A stretch of DNA of 64,000 bases from contig NZ_JASTZU010000027.1 of the NCBI RefSeq assembly GCF_030282825.1, positions 62,001-126,000 on the forward strand, given 5' to 3'. How positions within the stretch are numbered: position 1 is the first letter of the stretch; every line of letters starts with the position of its first letter. A program made the position numbers and the translations under genes. Of this stretch, positions 17,272 to 26,248 are shown piece by piece. Under the pieces are notes generated by a model. The model had not been told where the DNA came from, searched no databases, and saw nothing but the letters and a program-made list of their open reading frames with translations. This stretch comes from Aquibacillus rhizosphaerae. GTDB lineage: Bacteria > Bacillota > Bacilli > Bacillales > Amphibacillaceae.

Positions 17272-18081
17272 ATGCCAGAAGATCTACTGTTAGCTTTTGG
17301 GTTAACATTAATGGCGGGTCTTGCCACAGGTGTAGGGAGTATACTCGCATTTTTTACATCAAGTACAAACACTAAATTCTTATCACTGGCATTAGGCTTC
17401 TCTGCAGGTGTTATGATTTATGTATCTATGATTGAAATTTTTGTTAAAGCACAAGATTCATTGGTTGGAGCAATGGGTCCGAGTGTAGGACAATGGTTAA
17501 CAGTCGCCGGTTTTTTCAGTGGAATGCTTTTAATTGCATTAATTGATAAGTTTATCCCTAAACAAGGAAACCCACATGAATTAAAAAAAGTTGAAGATAT
17601 GAAAAAGCCTGAAACGGCGATAAAAGATCCTGACTTATTAAAAATGGGAACTTTTACAGCACTTGCAATAGCGATTCACAATTTTCCGGAAGGTATTGCT
17701 ACGTTTACATCCGTAATACAAGATCCTAACTTAGGAATTGCAATCGCAATAGCTATTGCGATTCACAATATTCCCGAGGGGATTGCTGTATCTGTACCAA
17801 TTTATTTTGCTACAGGTGATAAAAAGAAAGCATTCAAACTTTCCTTTTTATCAGGGCTATCTGAACCTGTAGGAGCGATAGTGGCGTATCTATTTTTAAT
17901 GCCATTTTTAAACGATGTAATCTTCGGTATAATTTTTGCAGCAGTAGCAGGAATCATGGTTTTTATTTCTTTAGACGAATTATTACCTGCCGCAAAAAGG
18001 TATGATGAAGCACACATTTCTATTTATGGTTTAATAGGTGGAATGGCAGTTATGGCACTCAGTTTACTATTATTTATTTAA
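17272..18081 (+). CDS. zupT: ZIP-family zinc/metal transporter ZupT
   Basis: A 269-aa eight-helix membrane protein of the ZIP family that imports divalent cations (zinc, possibly iron or manganese). Helices 4 and 5 contain the paired metal-site motifs AIAIHNFPEGIATF and AIAIHNIPEGIAVS, each HN-x-PEG, exactly as in bacterial ZupT. GLSEPVGAIVAY and DELLPAAKRYDEAH complete the family pattern. The start follows GGGGAGGTTGGAG. It is monocistronic, with the regulated-looking promoter at 17064-17112 about 160 bases upstream and a terminator 17 bases after the stop. Confidence 0.94.
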   Translation: MPEDLLLAFGLTLMAGLATGVGSILAFFTSSTNTKFLSLALGFSAGVMIYVSMIEIFVKAQDSLVGAMGPSVGQWLTVAGFFSGMLLIALIDKFIPKQGNPHELKKVEDMKKPETAIKDPDLLKMGTFTALAIAIHNFPEGIATFTSVIQDPNLGIAIAIAIAIHNIPEGIAVSVPIYFATGDKKKAFKLSFLSGLSEPVGAIVAYLFLMPFLNDVIFGIIFAAVAGIMVFISLDELLPAAKRYDEAHISIYGLIGGMAVMALSLLLFI

Positions 18082-18097
18082 CATTTATTTATCTTAT

Positions 18098-18133
18098 GCC
18101 TCTCGTCAGATTTGACAAGAGGCTATTTTTTAT
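18098..18133 (+). terminator. Intrinsic terminator of zupT
   Basis: GCCTCTCGTCA pairs with TTGACAAGAGGC (one mismatch) over a 3-base loop and is followed by TATTTTTTA. Confidence 0.8.
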
Positions 18134-18142
18134 TTAGATTTA

Positions 18143-18280
18143 TCAAACTTTCTTTATTAATTTAACGATAAATACTACTAACGCTACTACAAGTAGGATA
18201 TGGATGAGACCACCTGCAAGGTCAAGAAGAAGTCCAGCAAACCAAAATAAAAGAATTAGTCCAATAATTGTCCAGAACAT
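18143..18280 (-). CDS. Lmo0937-family small membrane protein (45 aa)
   Basis: Minus-strand ATG at 18280, preceded by AAAGGAATG, opens a 45-codon frame beginning MFWTIIGLILLFWFAGLLLD. It continues with AGGLIHILLVVALVVFIVKLI and ends KKV-stop: two short hydrophobic helices around a Gly-Gly-x-Ile-His turn. This is the pattern of the widespread Lmo0937 family of small membrane proteins in Firmicutes, often general-stress regulated; molecular function is unknown. It converges on zupT. Confidence 0.85.
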   Translation of the reverse strand: MFWTIIGLILLFWFAGLLLDLAGGLIHILLVVALVVFIVKLIKKV

Positions 18281-18405
18281 AAAAATCATTCCTTTCTTTA
18301 TCTTTTAGTAACTATTCCCATTGTTGCTTTGATTAAACATTACGGGAGTATAAGACATAGCACTAAATGGAGATACTAGGAGAAAACAGAAAGGGAGGTA
18401 ATATT

Positions 18406-18612
18406 GTGCTTAGAGAGGTAGTAGCATTTCCAGTAGAAAAAAGAAAAATGTTAACAGAGAAGGAACAAGAGCTATTAGCGGAATATAAAAGAAAAGAGAA
18501 GCAAGCTAATACTGCAATTAACAAAATGTACTATATAGGGCGTATTCACGCATTTTACGAGATCGCTGACCTAATATATCAAGAGCGTCTAGAACGTGAG
18601 CTGAAGAAATGA
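18406..18612 (+). CDS. Small hypothetical protein (68 aa)
   Basis: GTG at 18406, 7 bases after GGGAGGT (18393-18399), opens a 68-residue frame. It is soluble and largely helical, rich in Lys/Glu/Arg, with TEKEQELLAEYKRKEKQ and NKMYYIGRIHAFYEIADLIY, and ends ERLERELKK. I do not recognise the family. The frame is open to 18367, but the ribosome binding site favours the internal start. No terminator separates it cleanly from the minus-strand hairpin at 18648-18677, which could serve both directions. Confidence 0.65.
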   Translation: MLREVVAFPVEKRKMLTEKEQELLAEYKRKEKQANTAINKMYYIGRIHAFYEIADLIYQERLERELKK

Positions 18613-18647
18613 AGTAATAAAAGCAGTTAATTGCCATGAATGTATAA

Positions 18648-18677
18648 AATAAAAACACATCTGCTTCCAGATGTGTT
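18648..18677 (-). terminator. Intrinsic terminator of the HpaB-like gene
   Basis: AACACATCTG and CAGATGTGTT form a perfect 10-bp stem with a 4-base loop. On the minus strand it is followed by TTTATTTTAT. It begins inside the last codon of the oxygenase gene. Confidence 0.85.
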
Positions 18678-20103
18678 AAAAGGATTCAATCCAATTGATA
18701 AGATGTGATCTTTCGTAACTATAATATAATTCACTTGAGAGTTTAATAGGGTTGCCAAAAAAGAATCGTTCATACTGTGTTTGTCTTGTTCCAAATGAGC
18801 TCATGGTAAGGTCCCAAGCTAATCGAAATAGTTTCACCCTATCATATGCATTTTTGGTTGAAGCTTGTAAATAGTGGTCTAGGTCATCTCTGATATCCGA
18901 TTGAAAGTCTGCTTCTGACGGAATAGAAACCATACCACTGGAACCAAGTATTTGTATTATTTCAGTTAATCTTGGATAAATCTTAGGGAATATGCTTATA
19001 GCAATGTGTAGTGGTTTTGGTTCTGGTCTCATTAGTCCGAATTCATCAAGTTCTGCGTTCGTTTCTGCTTTAATTATTAGTGCTTTCATTGTTTCAACAG
19101 AAACAATGATTTCAGATATCTTTTCTTGCACGTGCTGATATTCTCCAATGTTAATTGTATCAACGATTGCTTGTGCTATCCCTAAAACAAACTCAGCTTT
19201 GACTATCTGTCTTGCCACAACTTGATGAAGTGTGAATGGAACAAACGCACTCCTACTTTTAAAATAATTGGCTACTTCACGATTATGATAGAAAAATACA
19301 CGTTCCCAAGGAACAGTTACATTATCAAATACAACAACTGAGTCCATTTCTTCAAATCGTGAACTAAGTGGGTAGTTGAAAGATGATTCACCCTCACTAA
19401 ATGACTCTCTACATAAAAATTTCAAACCTTTTGTATTGGAGGGAATGGAAAAAGCAAAAGCGTGTGCTTCATCTGTAATACCGCCTGGTGAAAATACAAG
19501 TATTTCATCCGTAATCCCACCTTGCGTTGCCAAAAGGCGAGCACCTTTAATAATTATTCCATCCTCATTTTTACCCACAATCTTGGCAGCTATTGGTTCA
19601 TCGGATTCTTCAAAATATAACTGCGAGCGATTCACTTGAGGAGAAATAAAGGTGTGGGTGAATGATAAATCTTCTTCTCGAGCTTTTTCATAAAAGTTAA
19701 TAAGATTGTTAGGGTAACAGTTTTCCTTTCCATCTATAATAGAAGCAGAAGCGGCAAAAGCCATAATAACGGTATTCATATAATCTGGACTTCTTCCAAG
19801 TAAACCACCACTTGTTTTAGCCCAATGTTGTATCATTTTACGTTTTTTAACTAGATCATCTTTTGTTTTAGGCTGCATATAGGAAGTGCCGATTCTTTCT
19901 CCAGTTGTAGGGGAAATATAGGTCATCGTATCTTTTAAATCATCTTTTAGTTGTAAGTCATACAAGTTTGCCTGACTTTTTATAACGCCTTTAAATGCAG
20001 AATGATCGGATACTTTTTCATCTATAAGTTTTCCGTCATACCAAATGCTTGCATTTAAATTATCTATGCGATTTATATATTGATTTCCGTTTATAATTGG
20101 CAT
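18676..20103 (-). CDS. 4-hydroxyphenylacetate 3-monooxygenase-type oxygenase (HpaB family)
   Basis: A 475-aa member of the HpaB/PvcC/4-BUDH family of FADH2-dependent aromatic hydroxylases. These hydroxylate a phenolic substrate with reduced flavin supplied by a separate reductase. Family features include the N-terminal NGNQYINRI, the central FTHTFISPQVNRSQ, VVGKNEDGIIIKGARLLATQGG-like segment (written in parts: KNEDGIIIKGARLLATQ), DNVTVPWERVFFYHN and the C-terminal QILGSSGMVSIPSEADF. It resembles B. subtilis YoaI. No HpaC-type reductase is adjacent, so its partner and substrate are unknown. It stands alone with its own terminator and an AGGAGAGG site before ATG 20103. Confidence 0.88.
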   Translation of the reverse strand: MPIINGNQYINRIDNLNASIWYDGKLIDEKVSDHSAFKGVIKSQANLYDLQLKDDLKDTMTYISPTTGERIGTSYMQPKTKDDLVKKRKMIQHWAKTSGGLLGRSPDYMNTVIMAFAASASIIDGKENCYPNNLINFYEKAREEDLSFTHTFISPQVNRSQLYFEESDEPIAAKIVGKNEDGIIIKGARLLATQGGITDEILVFSPGGITDEAHAFAFSIPSNTKGLKFLCRESFSEGESSFNYPLSSRFEEMDSVVVFDNVTVPWERVFFYHNREVANYFKSRSAFVPFTLHQVVARQIVKAEFVLGIAQAIVDTINIGEYQHVQEKISEIIVSVETMKALIIKAETNAELDEFGLMRPEPKPLHIAISIFPKIYPRLTEIIQILGSSGMVSIPSEADFQSDIRDDLDHYLQASTKNAYDRVKLFRLAWDLTMSSFGTRQTQYERFFFGNPIKLSSELYYSYERSHLINWIESF

Positions 20104-20361
20104 AGATTCCTCTCCTAATATAGTTAAATTTTTATTTCTTTTTCTATATTATATAAGGGATGCTTTTTTATGTGACTAACAATAAAAGAGTGGAAGATTG
20201 TAATTTATTTATGGGGAAAATGGTATGAAACTTATGAAAAATTCGGAGATGCTTTCTTTAGCGCCTTTCCGAGACAAACATCTATATGGTAAAGAGCACC
20301 ACATAGTTGTTCATCTTAATTGCCCTAAGATGAGCACAAAGAAATACTTTATAGTAAGACA

Positions 20362-20394
20362 CCTTTCGAAACAAGGTCTTTCTTATTTCGAAGG
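20362..20394 (-). other. Hairpin downstream of the DJ-1/PfpI gene
   Basis: CCTTTCGAAACAAG pairs with CTTATTTCGAAGG across a 6-base loop. It lies 16 bases past the minus-strand stop at 20410 and may end that transcript, but lacks a U-tract. A second small hairpin (CATCTTA/TAAGATG, about 20310-20335) is nearby. Nothing protein-like is seen in 20104-20409. Confidence 0.4.
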
Positions 20395-20409
20395 CGCCCC
20401 GCGCTTTTA

Positions 20410-20997
20410 TTATAATTTCCAATCATATTCCATTCGCTTAGCTGTTTGTATAGCAATAGTAGTGCTAAAATATCTTTCGACGATGTATAGGGACATGCTA
20501 ATTCCAGCGGAAATTCCCCCAGATGTAATGATATTACCTTCATCAACATATTTTACGCCCTTTTTTACAGTTAATTCTGGAAAATCTTTTTGTAATTTGT
20601 CTATATCCATCCAATGGGTTGTCGCCGTTTTTCCTATAAGTAACTCTGCTTTCGCTAATAAGAAAGCACCTGTGCAAACAGAAGCTATTAAACGAGTGGC
20701 GTGAGCTTGGTTTTGAATCCAATTAATGAGCACCTGATTATTAATTTCAATTGCTTCCGCACCGTATCCTCCAGGAATAATCAAGATGTCAAATTCAGGC
20801 GCAGTCCTAATACTCCAATCCGGCTGCACTTTTAACCCATTTCTTGCATGGATTAACTTCCCTTTTTCTGAAACAGTCGTGACAGAAAAAAGCTTCTGTC
20901 CGTTATTTTCTGTTATCGAAAAAACTTCGAAAGGACCAGCGAAATCTAACACTTCCACTTCATCGAATAATAGTATACCAACATGTGTTATTGCCAT
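20410..20997 (-). CDS. DJ-1/PfpI-family protein (GlxA/isocyanide hydratase-like)
   Basis: A 195-aa class-I glutamine-amidotransferase-like protein. It opens VGILLFDEVEVLDFAGPFEVF, has FDILIIPGGYGAEAI with the glycine-rich oxyanion region, and a nucleophile elbow IASVCTGAFLLAKA (Cys at about residue 108) followed by TTHWMD. This is the arrangement of isocyanide hydratase-like and the N-terminal domain of GlxA-type proteins. There is no AraC DNA-binding domain, so it is the stand-alone enzyme form; its substrate is unknown. ATG 20997 is preferred because AGGAGGT sits 7 bases upstream; the frame extends to 21021. Confidence 0.85.
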   Translation of the reverse strand: MAITHVGILLFDEVEVLDFAGPFEVFSITENNGQKLFSVTTVSEKGKLIHARNGLKVQPDWSIRTAPEFDILIIPGGYGAEAIEINNQVLINWIQNQAHATRLIASVCTGAFLLAKAELLIGKTATTHWMDIDKLQKDFPELTVKKGVKYVDEGNIITSGGISAGISMSLYIVERYFSTTIAIQTAKRMEYDWKL

Positions 20998-21030
20998 TGT
21001 AATACCTCCTGTAGAAGTCATGAAAAGCTG

Positions 21031-21534
21031 TTATGATAGATTTTTTAAAAAGTTTTTTGTTTGTCTTGGATTCTTAAACTCAAGTAATTGAATTTTATTA
21101 GCGACTTTTAGTTTCTCCCTAACTATTGGCACTTTATTTTTTTGATAACTAGCAACCCACATGAAAAACTCTAAATCTAGTTTTTCTGGACAATCTTGCC
21201 CCATATCAGGACGTGTTTTACTATGGAATTGAATCCGACGTTTCACAATCCCATATAAGCAGCGAGCGGTAGAGTAATTAAGAAAGATGACTGTATCAGC
21301 AGCTTCGATACGTTTATCCATCGTTGCGCTATAATTCCCATCAATGATCCACGTATCTTTTTCAAATATTTGTTGTTGAATTGCTGAAATTTCTTCTCTT
21401 GAAACAGCTTGCCATCCTGGCTTCCAAAAATAAGCATCTAAATGGTGTACGGGAATAGAAAGCACTCTTCCAAGTTGTTTCGAAAGTGTTGACTTTCCAG
21501 AACCACCACTACCAATAATCATAATTCTCTTCAT
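21031..21534 (-). CDS. P-loop nucleotide kinase-like protein (FlaR/topology modulation family)
   Basis: A 167-aa adenylate-kinase-like P-loop protein. It starts MKRIMIIGSGGSGKSTLSKQ (Walker A), then VHHLDAYFWKPGW, WIIDGNYSATMDKRIEAADT and VIFLNYSTARCLYGIVKRR, and ends with a basic tail. This matches the proteins annotated as DNA topology modulation protein FlaR, though the real activity is probably phosphorylation of a small molecule. It lies 33 bases upstream of the DJ-1 gene on the same strand, so the two probably form a transcription unit. ATG 21534 is preceded by GGAGGCGGG. Confidence 0.83.
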   Translation of the reverse strand: MKRIMIIGSGGSGKSTLSKQLGRVLSIPVHHLDAYFWKPGWQAVSREEISAIQQQIFEKDTWIIDGNYSATMDKRIEAADTVIFLNYSTARCLYGIVKRRIQFHSKTRPDMGQDCPEKLDLEFFMWVASYQKNKVPIVREKLKVANKIQLLEFKNPRQTKNFLKNLS

Positions 21535-21603
21535 ATAAACCCGCCTCCTCCGTTATGTGTGAAATAATATCATACACTAAGATGGTGTTAAAAAGTACTA
21601 AAG

Positions 21604-21628
21604 TAAAAAAACCACCATATTTGGTGGC
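21604..21628 (-). terminator. Intrinsic terminator of dat
   Basis: Minus-strand GCCACCA-AATA-TGGTGGT runs into seven T residues, directly after the dat stop codon. Confidence 0.88.
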
Positions 21629-22492
21629 TTAAGAGAAAATAGAATCATGGATTTTGCTATCTTGCTCATACATCTTTTGAAGTAGTTGTGTAATTTTCCC
21701 TGGTTTTCCGTCTTTAACACTATTATTATTAATCATAATAATAGGCATCACTTCAGCTGTACTGCTTGATAAGAAAACTTCATCAGCATCTGCTAGTTGT
21801 TCTAAATTAAATGCTGTTTCCCTAAATGCAATGGAATGGTTGTCTAGCAATGTTTTTATTCTTGATCGTACACAACCATGCAATATCGTGTTTGTTTCCG
21901 GGTGTGTGTAAATCGTATCTCCTTTAACGAGATAAACGTTTGAGGAACTGCATTCAGTAACTGTTTCTTCTCTATGCAAAATTGCTTCAAAGCATCCTTG
22001 TTCTTTTGCTTCTTGTTTTGCTAGTACATTTGGTAACAAATTAAGACTTTTTATATAACAGTTTTGCCAGCGAATATCAGGAATCGTGATTGCTGCAACT
22101 CCATGCCGCAGGTTTTCAGTTGGTCTTGGAAGATCTTGTGCATAGGCGTAAAAATTTGCTTCAACATCTGGAAAAACATGATCCCGAGCTGCGGATCCGC
22201 GTGTGACTTGTAAATACACTTTTGCATCCTTAGTAATATTGTTTTGTTTTATAAGTTGTTCTAAATTTATATATAATTCTTCTTTCGTAAAAGGTAATGT
22301 TATTTTTAGCGCATCGGCAGACCGAAATAAACGATTGACATGTTCTGTAAGTAAATAATAACTGCCTTTGTATATACGAATTACTTCATAGATACCGTCA
22401 CCGAATTGTAACCCTCTTTCTTCAAAGGGGTAGGTTAACTGTGTGTTATCCATGAATCCAGATTGCGTTAAAATGTTTTGATAGACTGTCAT
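21629..22492 (-). CDS. dat: D-amino-acid transaminase
   Basis: A 287-aa fold-type IV PLP enzyme that interconverts D-alanine and D-glutamate with their 2-oxo acids, supplying D-glutamate for peptidoglycan. Features are FEERGLQFGDGIYEVIRIY at about residues 24-42, RGSAARDHVFP, the PLP lysine in CYIKSLNLLPNVLAKQEA (about 145), ECSSSNVYLV and SSTAEVMPI binding the cofactor phosphate. The length agrees with Bacillus Dat (about 283). It is monocistronic, with its own terminator and an AGGAGG site upstream of the ATG. Confidence 0.95.
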   Translation of the reverse strand: MTVYQNILTQSGFMDNTQLTYPFEERGLQFGDGIYEVIRIYKGSYYLLTEHVNRLFRSADALKITLPFTKEELYINLEQLIKQNNITKDAKVYLQVTRGSAARDHVFPDVEANFYAYAQDLPRPTENLRHGVAAITIPDIRWQNCYIKSLNLLPNVLAKQEAKEQGCFEAILHREETVTECSSSNVYLVKGDTIYTHPETNTILHGCVRSRIKTLLDNHSIAFRETAFNLEQLADADEVFLSSSTAEVMPIIMINNNSVKDGKPGKITQLLQKMYEQDSKIHDSIFS

Positions 22493-22623
22493 AAAAATGA
22501 ACCTCCTTTTAAACAGTTATTCTATTTTAAGTGTATGTGCTTGTAGGAACTGTTTATTAATATTTAAATATGCATTATGTTACATGATACATTATTCTGA
22601 TATGACTTAGAAACAATTAATCT

Positions 22624-22667
22624 CTTTTTGTACTTAGATTCTATACTTTTTGTACTTAGATTCTATA
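22624..22667. repeat. Perfect tandem duplication of 22 bp
   Basis: The unit beginning CTTTTTGTACTTAGATTCTA occurs twice head to tail (22624-22645 and 22646-22667) in the interval between dat and the mnt operon terminator. No gene lies in 22493-22700. Confidence 0.9.
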
Positions 22668-22696
22668 TAGAAAATCGAACATCATTCTGATAGTGG

Positions 22697-22738
22697 AAAA
22701 GCATCAAGTGAAATCGTTAAGAAGATTTCACTTGATGC
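22697..22738 (-). terminator. Intrinsic terminator of the mntABCD operon
   Basis: GCATCAAGTGAAATC and GATTTCACTTGATGC form a perfect 15-bp stem with an 8-base loop, followed on the minus strand by TTTTCC, about 55 bases beyond the mntD stop. Confidence 0.8.
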
Positions 22739-22791
22739 ATAAAGTAAAGTTATAAAGAAGTTACCTTTTAGACGCATTGAAAGCAAAAAAA

Positions 22792-23664
22792 TCAAGAATA
22801 CCTTAAGTTTTTTATTTTGCGAACTACTAACCCATTTGAAGGGCTAAATAAAAAGGCAAATAAGAAAAAGATTCCTGCTGCACAAGCCATTGCTCCTGCG
22901 ATTGAAACATTCCAATACACAGCAAGTGTATAACCAACAATTGCGGATAGAATACCAATCACACCGCTTAAGCATAAGAGGATGAAAAATCGGTCAGTGA
23001 GCAAGTAAGCAGTTGCTCCTGGTACAATGAGCATTGCTACTACAAGTATAGCTCCAACACTATCGAAAGCAGCAACCGTGGATAAAGATACCATTGTCAT
23101 TAACAAATAATGAATGAAGACAACTGGCACTCCAATTAATTTCGCAAATTGTGGATCGAAGGTGGATATTTTAATCTGTTTGTAAAAGATCCATATTAAT
23201 ATAATACTTATTATGAATACAATACCTAGCATCCAAACAGCAATTGGTCCGTAACTAACACCATTTATTTCTAAAATATCCCAAGGAACAAAGGCTATTT
23301 CACCCATAAGCGCATGCTTTGTATCTAGATGTACTTGGTCACCAATAAAAGAGATTAAGACCACCCCAAGTGCAAACAGGGAGGTGAACACAACTCCGAT
23401 TGCAGCATCGGATTGTACACCGGATGAGTGTAAAGACTCGACAAAAAAAGCTGTTAAGATTCCAACAATTCCAGCTCCAATTAGCATGGGTAAACCGTTT
23501 AATGAATGGCTGACAAAGAAGGCTCCAACAATACCCAATAAGACGGTGTGACTAATTGCATCGGCAAGCATTGACATTTTCCTTAATACTAAAAGAGAAC
23601 CAGTCACACCACAAGTGAGGCCGACTAAACAACCTGTTAAAATAATCCATAACGTATAGGTCAT
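22792..23664 (-). CDS. mntD: Manganese ABC transporter permease MntD
   Basis: A 290-aa integral membrane subunit of the cluster A-1 (ZnuB/MntC type) metal importers, with about eight to nine hydrophobic helices. It has GVTGSLLVLRKMSMLADAIS near the N-terminus and VGAILVVAMLIVPGATAYLL towards the C-terminus, the paired signatures of this permease family. It is the second of two paralogous permeases; its ATGA start overlaps the mntC stop. With MntC it forms the channel energised by MntB and fed by MntA. Last gene of the operon. Confidence 0.93.
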   Translation of the reverse strand: MTYTLWIILTGCLVGLTCGVTGSLLVLRKMSMLADAISHTVLLGIVGAFFVSHSLNGLPMLIGAGIVGILTAFFVESLHSSGVQSDAAIGVVFTSLFALGVVLISFIGDQVHLDTKHALMGEIAFVPWDILEINGVSYGPIAVWMLGIVFIISIILIWIFYKQIKISTFDPQFAKLIGVPVVFIHYLLMTMVSLSTVAAFDSVGAILVVAMLIVPGATAYLLTDRFFILLCLSGVIGILSAIVGYTLAVYWNVSIAGAMACAAGIFFLFAFLFSPSNGLVVRKIKNLRYS

Positions 23665-24530
23665 AGATGTCTCACCGCCTTTAGTGCAATTCCTTTTTTA
23701 CTACCAAATAACAAAGATAATAGGAAAATCAATGATGCACTTAATACCATCATCGGTCCTGTTGGTAGATTGGCTATCATTGTACTTAAGACAGCACCGG
23801 ATGCTCCAGATATTGCACCGAATACACCAGCTAAAATAGCCATCATTCCTAATCGTTCTGTCCAGTACCTTGCTGCAAGTGGGGGAGTAATTAATAGTGC
23901 AGCAATAAGTACAACGCCTACCATTTGTATCCCAATTACGACAACCCCTACAACTAGTGCAAGCAATACTCCGTTAAAGAAAGTAACAGGTAATCCTATC
24001 CCTTTCGCAAAAAGCGGATCAAAAATACTAATCTTAAACTCTTTAAAAAATAATGTCGTCAAGATGACTAGTAGTAGTGATCCAACCGTAATTAATTGAA
24101 TATCGCTCCTTACTAATGATGCTGCCTGACCAAATATGAATGAATCAAGACCGGCTTGGTTTCCGCTAGAGTTTTGTTGAATGAATGTGAGTAATACAAT
24201 ACCGAAACCGAAAAAAACAGAAATGATTATCCCGATGGCAGCGTCCGATTTAATCTTAGAATGTTTAATAATTGTTTGTATCGATTGAGTTGCTATTAAA
24301 CTCGTAATCGTTGCACCTATTAATAACATCGGAACAGACTTTATTTCAAAAATAATGTAGACGATACATACACCCGGTAAGGCGGCATGCGCCATGGCAT
24401 CACTGATCAAACTTTGTTTTTTTAATAATACGAAGCTCCCAATGATTCCACTGGCACAACCTAATAACAGACTTCCAAACAGCACCCATCTAATATTAGC
24501 TCCAGAAAATAGATCAAATATGAAGTCCAT
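23661..24530 (-). CDS. mntC: Manganese ABC transporter permease MntC
   Basis: A 289-aa cluster A-1 metal permease paralogous to its neighbour. It shows GCASGIIGSFVLLKKQSLIS followed by DAMAHAALPGVC, and VGVVLIAALLITPPLAARYW, the conserved helix contacting the partner subunit. It starts on the base next to the mntB stop and overlaps mntD by 4 bases, so the three genes are translationally coupled. B. subtilis has the same ABCD order with two permeases. Confidence 0.93.
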   Translation of the reverse strand: MDFIFDLFSGANIRWVLFGSLLLGCASGIIGSFVLLKKQSLISDAMAHAALPGVCIVYIIFEIKSVPMLLIGATITSLIATQSIQTIIKHSKIKSDAAIGIIISVFFGFGIVLLTFIQQNSSGNQAGLDSFIFGQAASLVRSDIQLITVGSLLLVILTTLFFKEFKISIFDPLFAKGIGLPVTFFNGVLLALVVGVVVIGIQMVGVVLIAALLITPPLAARYWTERLGMMAILAGVFGAISGASGAVLSTMIANLPTGPMMVLSASLIFLLSLLFGSKKGIALKAVRHL

Positions 24531-25283
24531 TTATTTAACCCCCTGAGAACTAGCAGTGCCTTTCTGCAAGAAAGCTATTTTTCCGCCATATGCTTTTTCT
24601 AAATTATTTAGCGTGAACACTACTTGTGTTTCCCCGTACTCTATGGGGGTTTTGTTTAATAGCAATACATGATCAAAATAATCTTCAACAGTTTGCAAAT
24701 CATGGTGAACAACAAGGACTGTTTTCCCTTCTGCTTTCCACTGTTTCATGAGTTTAATAATAGCGTTTTCTGTAGCGGCATCAACACCACTGAAAGGTTC
24801 ATCCATAAAGTAAACTTTGGCATCCTGAGCAAGTGCGCGAGCAAGAAATACCCGTTGTTGTTGTCCACCAGACAATTGACTAATTTGACGTTTCGCAAAT
24901 GCAGCCATACCAACTTTATCCAGACAGGTTTTTGCCCACTCAACTTCTTTTTTACTTGCCTGTTTAAACCAGCCAATGTGACTATAGCGTCCCATTAATA
25001 CAACGTCTAAGGCATTGGTAGGAAACTCCCAATCTACTTCACTTCGTTGTGGAACATAGCCTATAAGTTTTTTTTGATTTTTATACGGTTGATTAAAAAC
25101 TTCTACGTTTCCTGATAAAGTAGGAAGTAATTGTAGTATAGATTTGATTAACGTTGATTTTCCAGCGCCATTTGGACCAATGATTCCTGTTAATGATCCT
25201 TCTGGTACAGAAAACGATACATTTTCTAATACTGGCTGTTTATCATACGTAACTGCTAAGTTCTTCACTGATAAAGCATCCAT
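24531..25283 (-). CDS. mntB: Manganese ABC transporter ATP-binding protein MntB
   Basis: A 250-aa ATPase. Walker A is GPNGAGKST (about residues 36-44), the Q-loop region GYVPQRSEVDWEFP is typical of the metal-uptake branch, the signature is QLSGGQQQRVFLARAL and Walker B is KVYFMDEPFSGVD, with the switch His in VVHHDL. It energises manganese import through MntC/MntD. ATG 25283 is preceded by AGGAGG, and 12 bases separate it from mntA. Confidence 0.95.
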   Translation of the reverse strand: MDALSVKNLAVTYDKQPVLENVSFSVPEGSLTGIIGPNGAGKSTLIKSILQLLPTLSGNVEVFNQPYKNQKKLIGYVPQRSEVDWEFPTNALDVVLMGRYSHIGWFKQASKKEVEWAKTCLDKVGMAAFAKRQISQLSGGQQQRVFLARALAQDAKVYFMDEPFSGVDAATENAIIKLMKQWKAEGKTVLVVHHDLQTVEDYFDHVLLLNKTPIEYGETQVVFTLNNLEKAYGGKIAFLQKGTASSQGVK

Positions 25284-25295
25284 TCTAATTCCTCC

Positions 25296-26225
25296 TTATT
25301 TTAGAGAGTTAACAATTGTATCTACATTGTGTCTAAACATACCAATATAGGTTCCTTCCTCTGTACCTGCTTCGCCCATTGCATCAGAATATAGCTCCCC
25401 GCCAATAGTTACTTGGTGGCCTTCTTGTTTTGCACCTTCCACAACTGCATTAATAGATCTTTCAGATACACTACTTTCTACGAATACCCCTTTAATATTC
25501 CGTTCCACTAATACATCGATGATTCGTTCTATGTCACTTACGCCATAATCTGATTCTGTGCTTAAACCTTGTAAACCAAGTACATCAAAACCATAAGCTT
25601 CACCAAAATAATTAAATGCATCGTGAGCAGTAACGAGTACGCGGCTTTTTTTCGGTATCTCTTCGAATCTACTAATAGCATAGTCATTTACCTCATCTAG
25701 TTCTTGTACATATGCATTGGTGTTTTCAACATACGTCTCTTCATTATCAGGATCCAATTCAATTAATCCGTCTCTAACTGCTTCGACTGCATATTTCCAT
25801 ATATTTATGTCAAACCAAACGTGTGGATCCGAGATGTCTGGGCTTGCAGGGTCAGCCAGTAAATTGTCAGAGGGGATATTCTCTGCAACTGCAATCGTGG
25901 GTTTGTTTTGTTTCATCTCTTCAAAAATCTCGCCCATCTGTCCTTCAAGGTGTAATCCATTATAAAAAATAATATCTGCCTGATCTAATTTTTGAATATC
26001 TCCTTGTACGGCGTTGTATAAGTGTGGATCCACCCCAGGTCCCATTAAACTGCTGACATTTACATGATCGCCTCCGATGTTTTTTGTGATATCACCAATT
26101 TGAGCAATCGTTGTAACTACCTCAATATTTTCATTGCTTGCTTCCTCCGAAGTGTTTGATTTTACCGAGCACCCTCCTAACCCTATTATTACTAGACATA
26201 AACAACTGATAAACCATTTCTTCAT
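25296..26225 (-). CDS. mntA: Manganese-binding lipoprotein MntA
   Basis: A 309-aa cluster A-1 solute-binding lipoprotein. The signal ends in IGLGGCSVKS, so Cys19 is lipidated. Metal-ligand positions of this family are visible: His in GPGVDPHLY, His in PDISDPHVWFD, Glu in FVESSVSE and Asp in GELYSDAMG. The ligand set His-His-Glu-Asp favours manganese, in keeping with the MntR boxes upstream, and it lacks the His-rich loop of zinc binders. It captures the metal outside the membrane and delivers it to MntC/MntD. Confidence 0.94.
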   Translation of the reverse strand: MKKWFISCLCLVIIGLGGCSVKSNTSEEASNENIEVVTTIAQIGDITKNIGGDHVNVSSLMGPGVDPHLYNAVQGDIQKLDQADIIFYNGLHLEGQMGEIFEEMKQNKPTIAVAENIPSDNLLADPASPDISDPHVWFDINIWKYAVEAVRDGLIELDPDNEETYVENTNAYVQELDEVNDYAISRFEEIPKKSRVLVTAHDAFNYFGEAYGFDVLGLQGLSTESDYGVSDIERIIDVLVERNIKGVFVESSVSERSINAVVEGAKQEGHQVTIGGELYSDAMGEAGTEEGTYIGMFRHNVDTIVNSLK

Positions 26226-26248
26226 TTTAATTTACCTCCTCTATTTTT

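Noticed and set aside
20225-20704. 159-codon plus-strand frame
   Set aside because: Most of it is antisense to the DJ-1/PfpI gene; the first part lies in a hairpin-rich gap with no family similarity.
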